NCBI RefSeq assembly: GCF_024494645.1
Contig: NZ_JANHDJ010000003.1
Span: forward strand, 124,001-188,000
Length of the DNA stretch: 64,000 nt
Direction: 5' to 3'
Origin: Halohasta litorea
Lineage (GTDB): Archaea > Halobacteriota > Halobacteria > Halobacteriales > Haloferacaceae
The notes beneath the pieces are model-generated. The model made no database searches. It was not told where the DNA came from and worked only from the letters and a program-made list of their open reading frames with translations. Made by a program: the position numbers and the translations under genes. Shown here piece after piece: positions 1-7,952 of this stretch; positions within the stretch are counted from its first letter, which is position 1, and each line of letters begins with the position of its first letter.

Positions 1-94
1 CCCACCCGAGGTAGCAGCCGACTCGCGGCTCGTGGACCGACGTGCTGATCGGAATCCCATTGGAGAGGCTCTGAGGAGGTTCGTGTCGGCTTTG

Positions 95-102
95 TATAAA
101 TA
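95..102 (+). promoter_or_regulatory. TATA box candidate for the AAA+ ATPase gene
   Basis: TATAAATA lies about 90 nt before the chosen ATG at 191, so the transcript would carry a leader of roughly 65 nt. A second AT-rich stretch at 112-123 could serve instead. Confidence 0.35.
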
Positions 103-190
103 CTCTCGGACCGATATTTTAAACCGGAGAACGAACCCCAGTGCCAGTCGACATGGTTACCGACTGGCTTGTGGTCTCGACTCCTCGCCG

Positions 191-2719
191 ATGAGCTACG
201 CCGCTACGCAGGACCACCTCCTCGACGAGTGTGATCGCATCGAGGCCATCCTGGAGGCCTACGAGTCCGACGAGCCGAACGCATCGGCCGAGACGCCAAC
301 GGCGTCGGACGATACGGGGTCAACGGTCACCGGTGAGCGACTGATTCGGGAGCCCGCGGCGCTCCCGCTGGCGCTGCCGGCGGCGGCTCGCCAGGAGATT
401 ACCAAGCGGACCGAAACGATCCGCGAGCAGTGCCGAAAAACCGACGCGACGCGGCTGCGCTTGCGTGTGCTTGCCGAGACGTGTGAGTTGTCGCGCCGAC
501 ATCTGGACGTGCTCATGTTGGCGATGGCCCCGGAGTTCGATGAGTCGTTTGCGAGACGGTTCCAGGAGCTTCAGAACCACCAGTCACTCGACCGACCGAC
601 CCCGCTTTTTATCGAAGACCTCTTCGGTCGCACACGGGCCGAACAGATCGCTGCGGGAGCCCTCATCAGCAGCGACTCGCCGCTCCGTCGGCACGACCTC
701 ATCGAACTTCAGCCGAGTCCTGCTCCCGCGGTCGGCAGCCGCCGTCAGCGCATCACAGTTGCCGATCGGATCGTCGAGTATCTCAAAGGCTACGACGGCG
801 TCGACCCCGATCTCGATGCCACGCTGTCCGAGCACGCCCGGGGAAACCACAGCCAACGGGGGCTGGTCGACTGCGAGGCCACAGCCACCCTCTCGGAGCT
901 TGCTGTCGACGACGCGCTCGGCGAGCGGCTCACGTCGCTTTCGGCGGCTGACGGCGGCCACCGCTGCTACTGGTATGGCCCCGCAAGCGAGAAACACCGG
1001 GCCGTCGAGGCCGTCTGTCCCACCGATCGGTATTTAAAAATCGACCTCGCGGCCGCACTCGACGCCGGTGTGCTCGACTGGCTGGGCCGGGAGGCCGCCC
1101 TGCTCGGTCGACCGCTCCACCTGTATAATGCGACCATGGCGACGGAGAGTCCGGAGACGCCGACGCTGGAAGCCGTTTTCGACGTGCTTGCGAACCTCGA
1201 TCAGTCGGTTTTCGTGACGGGCCGCGAGTCCTGGACACCAACCGAAACCATGTCGACGGAGATCGACGCCATCATCGAGTTTCCCTACCCCTCGGTCGAC
1301 CTCAGACGGGAGTTCTGGCAGAGCCATGCGGCCGAGCTTCCCGACGAGGTCGAGCCGAGGGTACTCGCCGGGACGTTTCGACTCACCCACGAGCAGCTCC
1401 GGGCGGCGCTGTCGACGGCCCGGTCGTTCGCCGACGGCGAGGTGTTGACTGCCGACGACATTTATACCGGCTGTCGTGCGCAGTCGGCCGACGAGTTGGC
1501 CGAGTTGGCCGACCGCATCGAGCCCGACAGCGAGTGGGACGAAATACAGGTACGGCCGGAGACGAGGCGGAAACTCCGACTCGTGCGGACCCACATCGCC
1601 CAGCAGGCCCGGATCTACGACGATTGGGGCTTCGCCGAACAGTTCAGCCGCGGCACCGGCGTTGTCGGGCTGTTCGAAGGCCCCTCGGGGACCGGCAAGA
1701 CGATGGCCGCCGAAATCCTCGCGGGCGATCTCGGGATGGACCTCTACCGGATCGACCTCTCGTCGGTGGTCTCGAAGTACATCGGCGAGACCGAGGAGAA
1801 CCTCGAAGAGATTTTCGAGGCCGCAACCAACGCGAACGCCATCCTGCTGTTCGACGAGGCCGATGCCGTCTTCGGCGAGCGAGGCGAGGTTTCGGATTCC
1901 ACGGACAGATATGCCAACGCCGAGGTGAACTACCTGCTGCAGCGGATCGAAACCTACGACGGCGTGGTGCTGTTGACGACCAACTACGCCTCGGCGATCG
2001 ACTCGGCCTTCCAGCGCCGACTCGATCACACGGTATCATTTAAACAGCCACAGCAGTCGACCCGGAGTGCGATCTGGCAGGATATCTTCCCCGAAGACGC
2101 GCCGCTCGGCGAGATCGACTACGGGTTTCTGTCTTCGTTCGAGTTTACCGGCGGCCGAATTAAACAGATCGCCCAGACGGCTGCAATTTTGGCGGCCGAC
2201 GAGGCGCAGTCAAACGAGCCAACCATCGAGATGCGGCACCTTGTGAGAGCTATCCAGCAGGCCTTCGAATCCAGCGGCCGGATGGTCGACCCATCGACGT
2301 ACGAGCCGTACCAACACCTGCTGTACGACGGCTCGGCGACCGGAGACGAGGGGCCTAACCACGAAAACGAGCGTGAGGGCGACACACAGCCACCCGGCCG
2401 AAGCCCCGAAGCGGTCGTCCGGGGGTTCGTCGATCGGCTCGACAGCGGTGATCCGGCGATTCACGACCTCTACCATCCACGGGCGGTCGCCGACCCGGTT
2501 TCGCGGAAGGAACTCCGCCGGGCGAAGACAGTCGACCACTCGATCGAAGGTGACGTCGACCGAATCGAAACAGCGTCCGATCGGGTCGTCGTCGCGTTCA
2601 CTCAAAAGTGGGACGGGTCGACGACCGAGACGACGGCCGAGCTCCGACCCGAAGATGGCTCCTGGAGACTGTTCGATCTGCAACGCGAAGCGTCGGCGGA
2701 GCGTGTCGGCAGCCGCTGA
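191..2719 (+). CDS. AAA+ ATPase of the contractile injection system (Afp15-like) type with C-terminal NTF2-like domain
   Basis: The 842-residue protein has a degenerate first AAA module (about residues 240-430, no usable Walker A), then the linker CRAQSADELAELADRIEP and a full AAA+ module: Walker A GPSGTGKT near residue 497, Walker B ILLFDEAD near 551, and the segment VSKYIGETEENLEEIF. This two-module layout and linker match ATPases that sit at the end of extracellular contractile injection system loci, by memory of the family. Residues about 735-835 look like a small NTF2/SnoaL fold, an unusual extra. The frame is open from base 32, but the ATG at 191 is chosen because protein-like acidic sequence starts there and a TATA-like box lies upstream. 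Cargo and partners cannot be seen; the left neighbour is outside the window. The ATPase call is firm, the system assignment is inference. Confidence 0.85.
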   Translation: MSYAATQDHLLDECDRIEAILEAYESDEPNASAETPTASDDTGSTVTGERLIREPAALPLALPAAARQEITKRTETIREQCRKTDATRLRLRVLAETCELSRRHLDVLMLAMAPEFDESFARRFQELQNHQSLDRPTPLFIEDLFGRTRAEQIAAGALISSDSPLRRHDLIELQPSPAPAVGSRRQRITVADRIVEYLKGYDGVDPDLDATLSEHARGNHSQRGLVDCEATATLSELAVDDALGERLTSLSAADGGHRCYWYGPASEKHRAVEAVCPTDRYLKIDLAAALDAGVLDWLGREAALLGRPLHLYNATMATESPETPTLEAVFDVLANLDQSVFVTGRESWTPTETMSTEIDAIIEFPYPSVDLRREFWQSHAAELPDEVEPRVLAGTFRLTHEQLRAALSTARSFADGEVLTADDIYTGCRAQSADELAELADRIEPDSEWDEIQVRPETRRKLRLVRTHIAQQARIYDDWGFAEQFSRGTGVVGLFEGPSGTGKTMAAEILAGDLGMDLYRIDLSSVVSKYIGETEENLEEIFEAATNANAILLFDEADAVFGERGEVSDSTDRYANAEVNYLLQRIETYDGVVLLTTNYASAIDSAFQRRLDHTVSFKQPQQSTRSAIWQDIFPEDAPLGEIDYGFLSSFEFTGGRIKQIAQTAAILAADEAQSNEPTIEMRHLVRAIQQAFESSGRMVDPSTYEPYQHLLYDGSATGDEGPNHENEREGDTQPPGRSPEAVVRGFVDRLDSGDPAIHDLYHPRAVADPVSRKELRRAKTVDHSIEGDVDRIETASDRVVVAFTQKWDGSTTETTAELRPEDGSWRLFDLQREASAERVGSR

Positions 2720-2728
2720 GACGGTGTG

Positions 2729-2738
2729 AATATATAAG
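2729..2738 (+). promoter_or_regulatory. TATA box of the thiR-like transcription unit
   Basis: AATATATAAG is centred about 30 nt before the ATG at 2764 and 59 nt before the regulator ATG at 2793. Normal archaeal spacing puts the transcript start at or next to 2764, so the first codon on the mRNA would be that of the ten-codon leader ORF. Confidence 0.55.
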
Positions 2739-2763
2739 ACCCCGACGTGAGTAGCTCCTTCAA

Positions 2764-2796
2764 ATGAGTGCCATGTATCAACGGGGTGACCGATGA
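2764..2796 (+). CDS. Possible ten-codon leader ORF (MSAMYQRGDR) overlapping the thiR-like start
   Basis: ATG at 2764 opens a ten-residue frame whose TGA (2794-2796) shares ATGA with the regulator start codon at 2793. A TATA box 30 nt upstream makes this ATG the likely leaderless start. The 4-nt overlap would allow coupled translation. There is no proof that it is translated. Confidence 0.35.
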   Translation: MSAMYQRGDR

Positions 2797-3710
2797 CCCT
2801 CCAGTTGCCGAGCGAGATCGTCGTCGATCGGTTTCTGCCGACCGTCCGCTCGATGCTGGCGGTCGAACTCGACGATCGGGGGCTGGCCCAACAGGAGATT
2901 GCCGCCAAACTCGGGATCTCCCAAGCCGCCGTCAGCAAATACCTCAGCGGGAAACAGACGGGCGAGCCGCGGTTTGCCGAGGACCCCCGGATGGTCGAGA
3001 CTGTCGAGTACATCGCCGAGGGGTTCGCCACCGGGACGCTCGACGACTACGAGGCGCTGTCGGAGCTCCTGGATCTGATCGAGGCCTTCGAGGACCGCGG
3101 GCCGATCTGTGCAGTCCACGAAGAGGAGATGCCCGCACTGGCGGGGATGGGCTGTGACCTCTGTGTGCGCGGCCAGGATCACCGACTCCAGGCCGAACGC
3201 GACGTGCTGCGGAACGTTCGCCACGCCGTCCGGCAGTTCGCCAATACGCCCGCGGTCGGCGACCACGTGCCGAACGTCGGCTCGAACATCGGGATGGCGC
3301 TGCCCGCCGCCGACGAGGAGACCGACATCGCGGCCGTTCCGGGTCGGGTCCACGCGATGGGCGGCCGGGTCAACGTCCCCTCGAACCCCGAGTTCGGGGC
3401 CTCCCAGCACGTCGCCCGAACGATTCTGGCCGTGATGGCCGTCGACTCCGAGATCCGCGGCGCGGTCAACCTCGCGACCTCCGAGGCGCTGCTCGATTCG
3501 GCCGCCGAACAGGGGCTCGATACGGTCGTCTTCGATGCGAGCTACGAGAACCGCACCGAGCGGATTCGGGCGCTCCTGGAGGATCGAGGAAGCGTCCCCC
3601 GAGTACTCTACCACGAGGGTGCCTTCGGGATCGAGCCGATCACCTACGTCGTCGGCACGAGCGCGGTCGAAGCGGTCGAAACCGCGATCGACTGTCTGCG
3701 GACCGCGTAG
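2793..3710 (+). CDS. thiR: HTH-ThiN domain regulator, ThiR-like repressor of thiamine genes
   Basis: The 305-residue protein has an N-terminal helix-turn-helix (about residues 30-55, QQEIAAKLGISQAAVSKYLSG), a short Cys-containing middle part (CAVHEEEMPALAGMGCDLC) and a C-terminal ThiN domain (from about residue 130, with VGSNIGMALP, GRVNVPSNPEFGASQHVAR and HEGAFGIEPITYVVG). ThiN alone is a thiamine-phosphate synthase fold. Fused to an HTH in archaea it is known as the thiamine-phosphate-responsive repressor ThiR. The thiamine-type ABC importer at 53.6-57.6 kb is a plausible target but is far away. The start follows the leader ORF with an ATGA overlap; no strong SD is seen. Confidence 0.85.
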   Translation: MTLQLPSEIVVDRFLPTVRSMLAVELDDRGLAQQEIAAKLGISQAAVSKYLSGKQTGEPRFAEDPRMVETVEYIAEGFATGTLDDYEALSELLDLIEAFEDRGPICAVHEEEMPALAGMGCDLCVRGQDHRLQAERDVLRNVRHAVRQFANTPAVGDHVPNVGSNIGMALPAADEETDIAAVPGRVHAMGGRVNVPSNPEFGASQHVARTILAVMAVDSEIRGAVNLATSEALLDSAAEQGLDTVVFDASYENRTERIRALLEDRGSVPRVLYHEGAFGIEPITYVVGTSAVEAVETAIDCLRTA

Positions 3711-3748
3711 GCGATGTCTTTATTTTCCACGGTGTGGCTAGATATAGC

Positions 3749-4024
3749 ATGGACGACACAGCGACGAGCGAGGCCGCGGAACCAGAGATCGACGAGGAGG
3801 AGTCGCTCGACGAGTTGGTGAACTACCTGACGCCCCGCCGGGACAACGAGATGATGGCGACCTACCAGAACACGACCTCGATCGCCTGTCCGGCCTGCGG
3901 CGACCCCTTCGACTATCTGGTTGTCTGTAAACAGGACCAGACCAGCCTCTCGCTGTCGGACGTGATGGACCTCTGTGTGAGCGCCGACCACGACGGTCGC
4001 CCGTTCCTCTTTACCCACGAGTAG
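3749..4024 (+). CDS. Small conserved haloarchaeal protein with CPACG zinc-knuckle half
   Basis: This is a 91-residue acidic protein. The N-terminal 30 residues are rich in Glu/Asp, followed by TSIACPACGDPFDYLVVC with one CxxC pair plus a third Cys. It ends in HDGRPFLFTHE. I recall similar haloarchaeal proteins loosely labelled flagella cluster protein, but nothing here ties it to motility. The ATG at 3749 is preferred over an in-frame GTG at 3734. It lies 38 nt after the thiR-like gene in the same direction, with a TATA-like TAGATATAG directly before it. Confidence 0.75.
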   Translation: MDDTATSEAAEPEIDEEESLDELVNYLTPRRDNEMMATYQNTTSIACPACGDPFDYLVVCKQDQTSLSLSDVMDLCVSADHDGRPFLFTHE

Positions 4025-4123
4025 CCCGCGAAGCGACAGTCCGGATTTCCCCATGGGAATAGATCCCAATAGAGCCATGGCGGCGACACAAAGGCTTTGT
4101 CGGCCGCCACGAAGAAGCCGATA

Positions 4124-4711
4124 ATGGTGATCGCAGCACCGGTCGTCGCGACCTTCGGGCTGGTTCTGTTATATGGCGTCCTCCAACCGACCCATCGCGG
4201 TCCGGCGGCAACCTTCTGGAACCGGGGCCGGGCGGCGGTGTTGCCAGGACTCGACCGGCTGGCCACTCGGCTCGGCGTGGGGTATGCGGCCTACGAACTC
4301 AAACCGCGGGAGTATGCGGGCCGGATCGATGCGCCCGTCGAGGACGTCGACCGGCTGCTTGCGGCCCACGGCTTCGAGCGGATGCCGCTGTCGGCGTGGA
4401 AAACCCTCCCCGACGGCCGCAGCGAGGCCGGATCGTGGGCCCGGCGTGACGGGGTGTTGGCCGACCGACAGCTCCACGTCATGCTGTTTCGAACCGAGGA
4501 TGGGGCAACGGACGTCTACGCCCACGACGAGTTCAACGCGTTTCATCCGCGCTACGCTGCCGAACACTACCACGGGGTCGATTACTGTCCACAGACGGGC
4601 TGCCAACAGCTCCAGGAGCTCATCGGCGAGTATCTGCACCACCCTCAGACAGAGCCACCGGGTGGGGCCGACCGGCTGGACGACGATACGGAGCCGCCGG
4701 GGTTTGCGTAG
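4124..4711 (+). CDS. Membrane-anchored haloarchaeal protein of unknown function
   Basis: The 195-residue product has one N-terminal hydrophobic segment (about residues 2-22, AAPVVATFGLVLLYGVLQP), probably a signal anchor. A soluble domain follows, holding SWARRDGVLADRQLHVMLF, HDEFNAFHPRYAAEHYHG and a CPQTGC motif. His and Cys residues near the end could bind a metal, but I do not recognise the family. The ATG at 4124 is preferred to a TTG at 4097. It is followed after 43 nt by the GCS2-family gene, so the two may be co-transcribed. Confidence 0.7.
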   Translation: MVIAAPVVATFGLVLLYGVLQPTHRGPAATFWNRGRAAVLPGLDRLATRLGVGYAAYELKPREYAGRIDAPVEDVDRLLAAHGFERMPLSAWKTLPDGRSEAGSWARRDGVLADRQLHVMLFRTEDGATDVYAHDEFNAFHPRYAAEHYHGVDYCPQTGCQQLQELIGEYLHHPQTEPPGGADRLDDDTEPPGFA

Positions 4712-4754
4712 CGTCGGCCAACGGGCGCAGACGGAGCCAGAAGCACGAAACCCT

Positions 4755-6302
4755 ATGGAACCGGACACAGTACCAGCAGGTATGGACTCCGTGGTGGCGA
4801 CCGTCCGGCGGGCGCTCGACGACGACACGCAGGCGACGTTCGACCGGCGGGTCGCCGAGCAGGCCGACCGGCTCCGAGCCGAACTCGACAGGGGAGCCTT
4901 CGACAGCAGCGGGTTCGCCGTCGGGTTGGAGCTCGAACTGTACGCGGTCGGTGGGACGGGCGCGCTCACACGGATCGACGAGACGGTCTTCGCCGATAGA
5001 ACATATACCCGGGAGATCGGCCGTCACAACGTCGAGCTCAACGCCAGCCCCCAGCGGTTCGATTCCGCGGGTGTCGAGGCCCAGTCAGCCGAACTGCGGG
5101 CGGCAGTCGGCGGGCTCCAGGAGACGCTGTCAGAACACGGCCAGCAGGCGATCCTCGATGGGATGTGGACGATCCCACCCACCGAAGGGAGCCTTTCGTA
5201 TCTTGATTCGATCGACCACCACGGCGACATCCGGATGGCGACCAATATGCCAGCCAAGCCACGCTACTGTGCGATGGACAACACGCTCCGCCGGGCAGCC
5301 GACGGCGCGATCGAGATCACGGTGCCAGGCGCAGACCACCGGTTTTCGACGATCCTCGTCGAGTCGCTGACGACCTCGATCCAACCCCATCTTCAGGTCC
5401 CCGACACCGACCGGTTTCCGACCTATTTCAATGCGGCCGTCAGAACGCTGGGGCCGGTGCTCGCGCTGTCGACCAACTCGCCGTTTCTGCCCGGCGACCT
5501 CTACAACGCCGTCGAGGACCCCCAGCGGCTGGTCGCGGAGACGCCGCACGAACTCCGGATTCCGATCTTCGAGGGGACGGTCAACGTCGGCGACGGTCCC
5601 AAAGCCTGCTGTCCGCGGGATATCGAGACGCCGACCGATATCGTCGACCGCGTCGTCGACGACTGGACCTGCGGGCCGTTCCTCAGCGAGTGGGCCGAAA
5701 CGCCGACCGACGAGACGGCCGCCGCGGTCGAACCCTACTGGGAGTTCACCCACAAGTACGGCACCTACTGGCGCTGGGTGCGGCCGATCCTCGGCGGCGA
5801 TGCGGCGGGCGACGGCGGCTCGCTCCGCATCGAGTACCGCCCGCTGCCGACCCAGCCGACCGTCCAGGACGTGTTGAGCCTCCACTGGCTCACGACCGGA
5901 CTGGTTCGGGGAATCGTCGCCGCCGACCACCCGCTCGTCGAGTTGGACTGGACCGATGCCGAAGGGAGCTTCTACAACGCGGTCGACGACGGACTCGACG
6001 CCGAGTTGTCCTGGATCACCACCGACGGCGAGCCGACGAGTGACCCTCAGGAGATCTATCCCGACCTGTTCGATCTCGCTCGGCGCGGCCTCCGAGAACA
6101 GGGCCTCGGCGACGGCGAGATCGAGCGGCTGCTCGCACCGATGGTCGACCGCTGGGAGCGCAGAGCGACGCCGAGCCAGTGGAAGAAAGCACGTGTACGC
6201 GAGGAACTCGACAGCGGAGCCTCGCTCACTGGGGCGATCGCAGCCATGCAGACCGACTACATTGCACACAGCCAGCGCGGCGAGCCGTTTGCCGACTGGT
6301 AG
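4755..6302 (+). CDS. GCS2-family glutamate-cysteine ligase-like carboxylate-amine ligase
   Basis: The 515-residue protein carries GCS2-fold motifs: GLELELYAVG (ATP/Mg-binding strand, about residues 57-66), EIGRHNVELNASP, MATNMPAKPRYCAMDN, LALSTNSPFLPGDLYN and SLRIEYRPLPTQPT. This family joins glutamate to an amine, classically cysteine. Haloarchaea use gamma-glutamylcysteine as their main thiol, so a role in thiol metabolism is possible, but this long form is not clearly the characterised GshA and the substrate is open. The frame stays open far upstream; the ATG at 4755 is chosen because upstream codons overlap the preceding gene in another frame and look random. Confidence 0.8.
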   Translation: MEPDTVPAGMDSVVATVRRALDDDTQATFDRRVAEQADRLRAELDRGAFDSSGFAVGLELELYAVGGTGALTRIDETVFADRTYTREIGRHNVELNASPQRFDSAGVEAQSAELRAAVGGLQETLSEHGQQAILDGMWTIPPTEGSLSYLDSIDHHGDIRMATNMPAKPRYCAMDNTLRRAADGAIEITVPGADHRFSTILVESLTTSIQPHLQVPDTDRFPTYFNAAVRTLGPVLALSTNSPFLPGDLYNAVEDPQRLVAETPHELRIPIFEGTVNVGDGPKACCPRDIETPTDIVDRVVDDWTCGPFLSEWAETPTDETAAAVEPYWEFTHKYGTYWRWVRPILGGDAAGDGGSLRIEYRPLPTQPTVQDVLSLHWLTTGLVRGIVAADHPLVELDWTDAEGSFYNAVDDGLDAELSWITTDGEPTSDPQEIYPDLFDLARRGLREQGLGDGEIERLLAPMVDRWERRATPSQWKKARVREELDSGASLTGAIAAMQTDYIAHSQRGEPFADW

Positions 6303-6442
6303 GATGTGATTACGGCGACTGTGCAGCCGGTAGACTGTGGCTACCTACCGTTCGGCTTTTATAACTGAGTCGAGGTCTGCAGTGTCACGGCGTCGTCAAC
6401 AGGTGCGCAGAGTAGGAAACAGCTACTCGGAGTAGTTTGGGG

Positions 6443-6583
6443 CTACTCGTGGTGCGAGACGGCCGCCTCGCAGTACGGACAGCGGTCGGGATACTGACGC
6501 CCATCGACCGCTGGCACGCCGTACTCGGCGTTGTCCGGAGTCTGCCGCCGAAGCCGCCGCCCACAGCTGGGACAGTGTTTCAT
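6443..6583 (-). CDS. 46-residue double zinc-knuckle protein
   Basis: A short gene reading MKHCPSCGRRL at the start and DRCPYCEAAVSHHE at the end. CPSCG and CPYC give the four cysteines of a compact zinc ribbon or knuckle, typical of haloarchaeal micro-zinc-finger proteins. A TATA-like GATATACG lies about 25 nt before the start (near 6608), which supports a leaderless mRNA. It is divergent from the P450 gene. Function unknown. Confidence 0.75.
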   Translation of the reverse strand: MKHCPSCGRRLRRQTPDNAEYGVPAVDGRQYPDRCPYCEAAVSHHE

Positions 6584-6704
6584 CAGTGGCGCTTCGGCGC
6601 TGCGTATATCAACTCACCGCCTCGGGATACTATTTTGTGATGTTGAGAGTCAGCGAATCCGACGGCTGCCAACGGTTAGGGAACTGAACTGCCACAATGA
6701 ATAT

Positions 6705-7934
6705 ATGAGTGCAGCCGACCCCAGCCGACCGGCAGTGAGCTTTCCCGAAGCGTTGTCGAGCCGCGAGCAGTGGCTCGAACCGTTCGGCTGGTATCGGGAG
6801 ATGCGAGCCGACTCGCCGGTTCGGTACGACGCCGACCGCGAACTGTGGGACGTGTTCCGGTACGACGACGTGAAATACGTCCTGGACAACGACGGACTGT
6901 TTTCGGCTGATCCGGCGACCGCGGGGTTCGGCGAGGAGATCGCCGACTCGGAGGGCGAACCGCCGCCGGTGTTCGATACGATGCTGTTCGCCGATCCGCC
7001 GGAACACGACCGGCTCAGGGGTGTCGTCGCGGAGTTCTTCAGCCCGCGTGCAATCAACGAGCAGGCCGATCGCATCAGGGGATTGACCGAGAGGTATCTC
7101 GACGATCTCAACGACGAGTTCGATCTCGTCTCCGAGCTGGCGTATCCGATGCCGGTCGACGTGATCGCCGAGATGCTGGGCGTCCCGACCGACGACCGCG
7201 CGATGTTCAAGCGGTGGTCCGACACCTTGATCGAACGGCCTGAGGCGACCACCGAAGCCGAGATGGAGTCCTTCCAACAACGCCAGCGGGAGACCCAACG
7301 CGAGATGAGCGAGTATTTTTCGTCGTTGATCGAGACGCGGCGGGCCGATCCACAGGACGACCTTATTACGGCGATCATCGACGCCGAGGTCGACGGCCAC
7401 CGCCTTTCGGAGCGGGAAATGGTCGGCTTCTGTACCCTGCTGTTGGTCGCGGGCAACATCACGACCACGAACCTGATTACGAACGCCATGCGGTGTTTCA
7501 CGTCACGGTCCGGTCTGTTCGACGAGTTCCGGAGCGGCGAGACGGAACTGTCGACCGCCATCGAGGAAGCCCTCCGCTACCGGTCGCCCGTCCAGGCGCT
7601 GTTCCGGGTGACGACCGAACCGATCGACCTCGGTGGTCGGGAGATTCCGGCTGGCGAGGGAGTGGTGGCGTGGCTCGGCTCGGCCAACCGCGACGAACGG
7701 ATGTTCGACCGCCCCGACGAGTTCGTTCCGGATCGGCAACCGAATCAACACCTCTCGTTCGGCTACGGCACCCACTACTGTCTGGGCGCGCCGCTGGCTC
7801 GGCTAGAGGCGAAGATCGCCCTTGAGTCGCTGCTCGAACGGTTCGAGACGATCGAGCCGGTCGAGACCGACCTCCGGCCGATCCGGAGTTCGTTTATATA
7901 TGGTGTTGAAAAGTATCCGCTTCGGATCCGGTGA
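6705..7934 (+). CDS. Cytochrome P450, bacterial soluble class
   Basis: The 409-residue product has the I-helix AGNITTTN (about residue 248), the K-helix EALRYRSP (ExxR, about 287) and the heme-ligand loop FGYGTHYCLGAPLARLEAK with Cys near 359. It is a single-domain monooxygenase that needs external ferredoxin partners; none is adjacent. The most similar class in memory is the CYP107/CYP109-like bacterial group; the substrate is unknown. The ATG at 6705 gives MSAADPSRPAVSFPEAL, a normal P450 beginning; codons further upstream are not protein-like. Confidence 0.9.
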   Translation: MSAADPSRPAVSFPEALSSREQWLEPFGWYREMRADSPVRYDADRELWDVFRYDDVKYVLDNDGLFSADPATAGFGEEIADSEGEPPPVFDTMLFADPPEHDRLRGVVAEFFSPRAINEQADRIRGLTERYLDDLNDEFDLVSELAYPMPVDVIAEMLGVPTDDRAMFKRWSDTLIERPEATTEAEMESFQQRQRETQREMSEYFSSLIETRRADPQDDLITAIIDAEVDGHRLSEREMVGFCTLLLVAGNITTTNLITNAMRCFTSRSGLFDEFRSGETELSTAIEEALRYRSPVQALFRVTTEPIDLGGREIPAGEGVVAWLGSANRDERMFDRPDEFVPDRQPNQHLSFGYGTHYCLGAPLARLEAKIALESLLERFETIEPVETDLRPIRSSFIYGVEKYPLRIR

Positions 7935-7952
7935 ACGAATCGTAGCGACTGC

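Noticed and set aside
4173-4754. Upstream extension of the GCS2-family frame
   Set aside because: It overlaps another gene in a different frame and reads as Arg/Ser-rich noise; the ATG at 4755 begins acidic protein-like sequence.
6423-6435. CTACTC-G-GAGTAG palindrome as a third TrmB-type operator
   Set aside because: The spacing between TACT and GAGTA is 2, not 7-8, and it lies downstream of a gene, not at a promoter. It may just be a small transcript-end structure.
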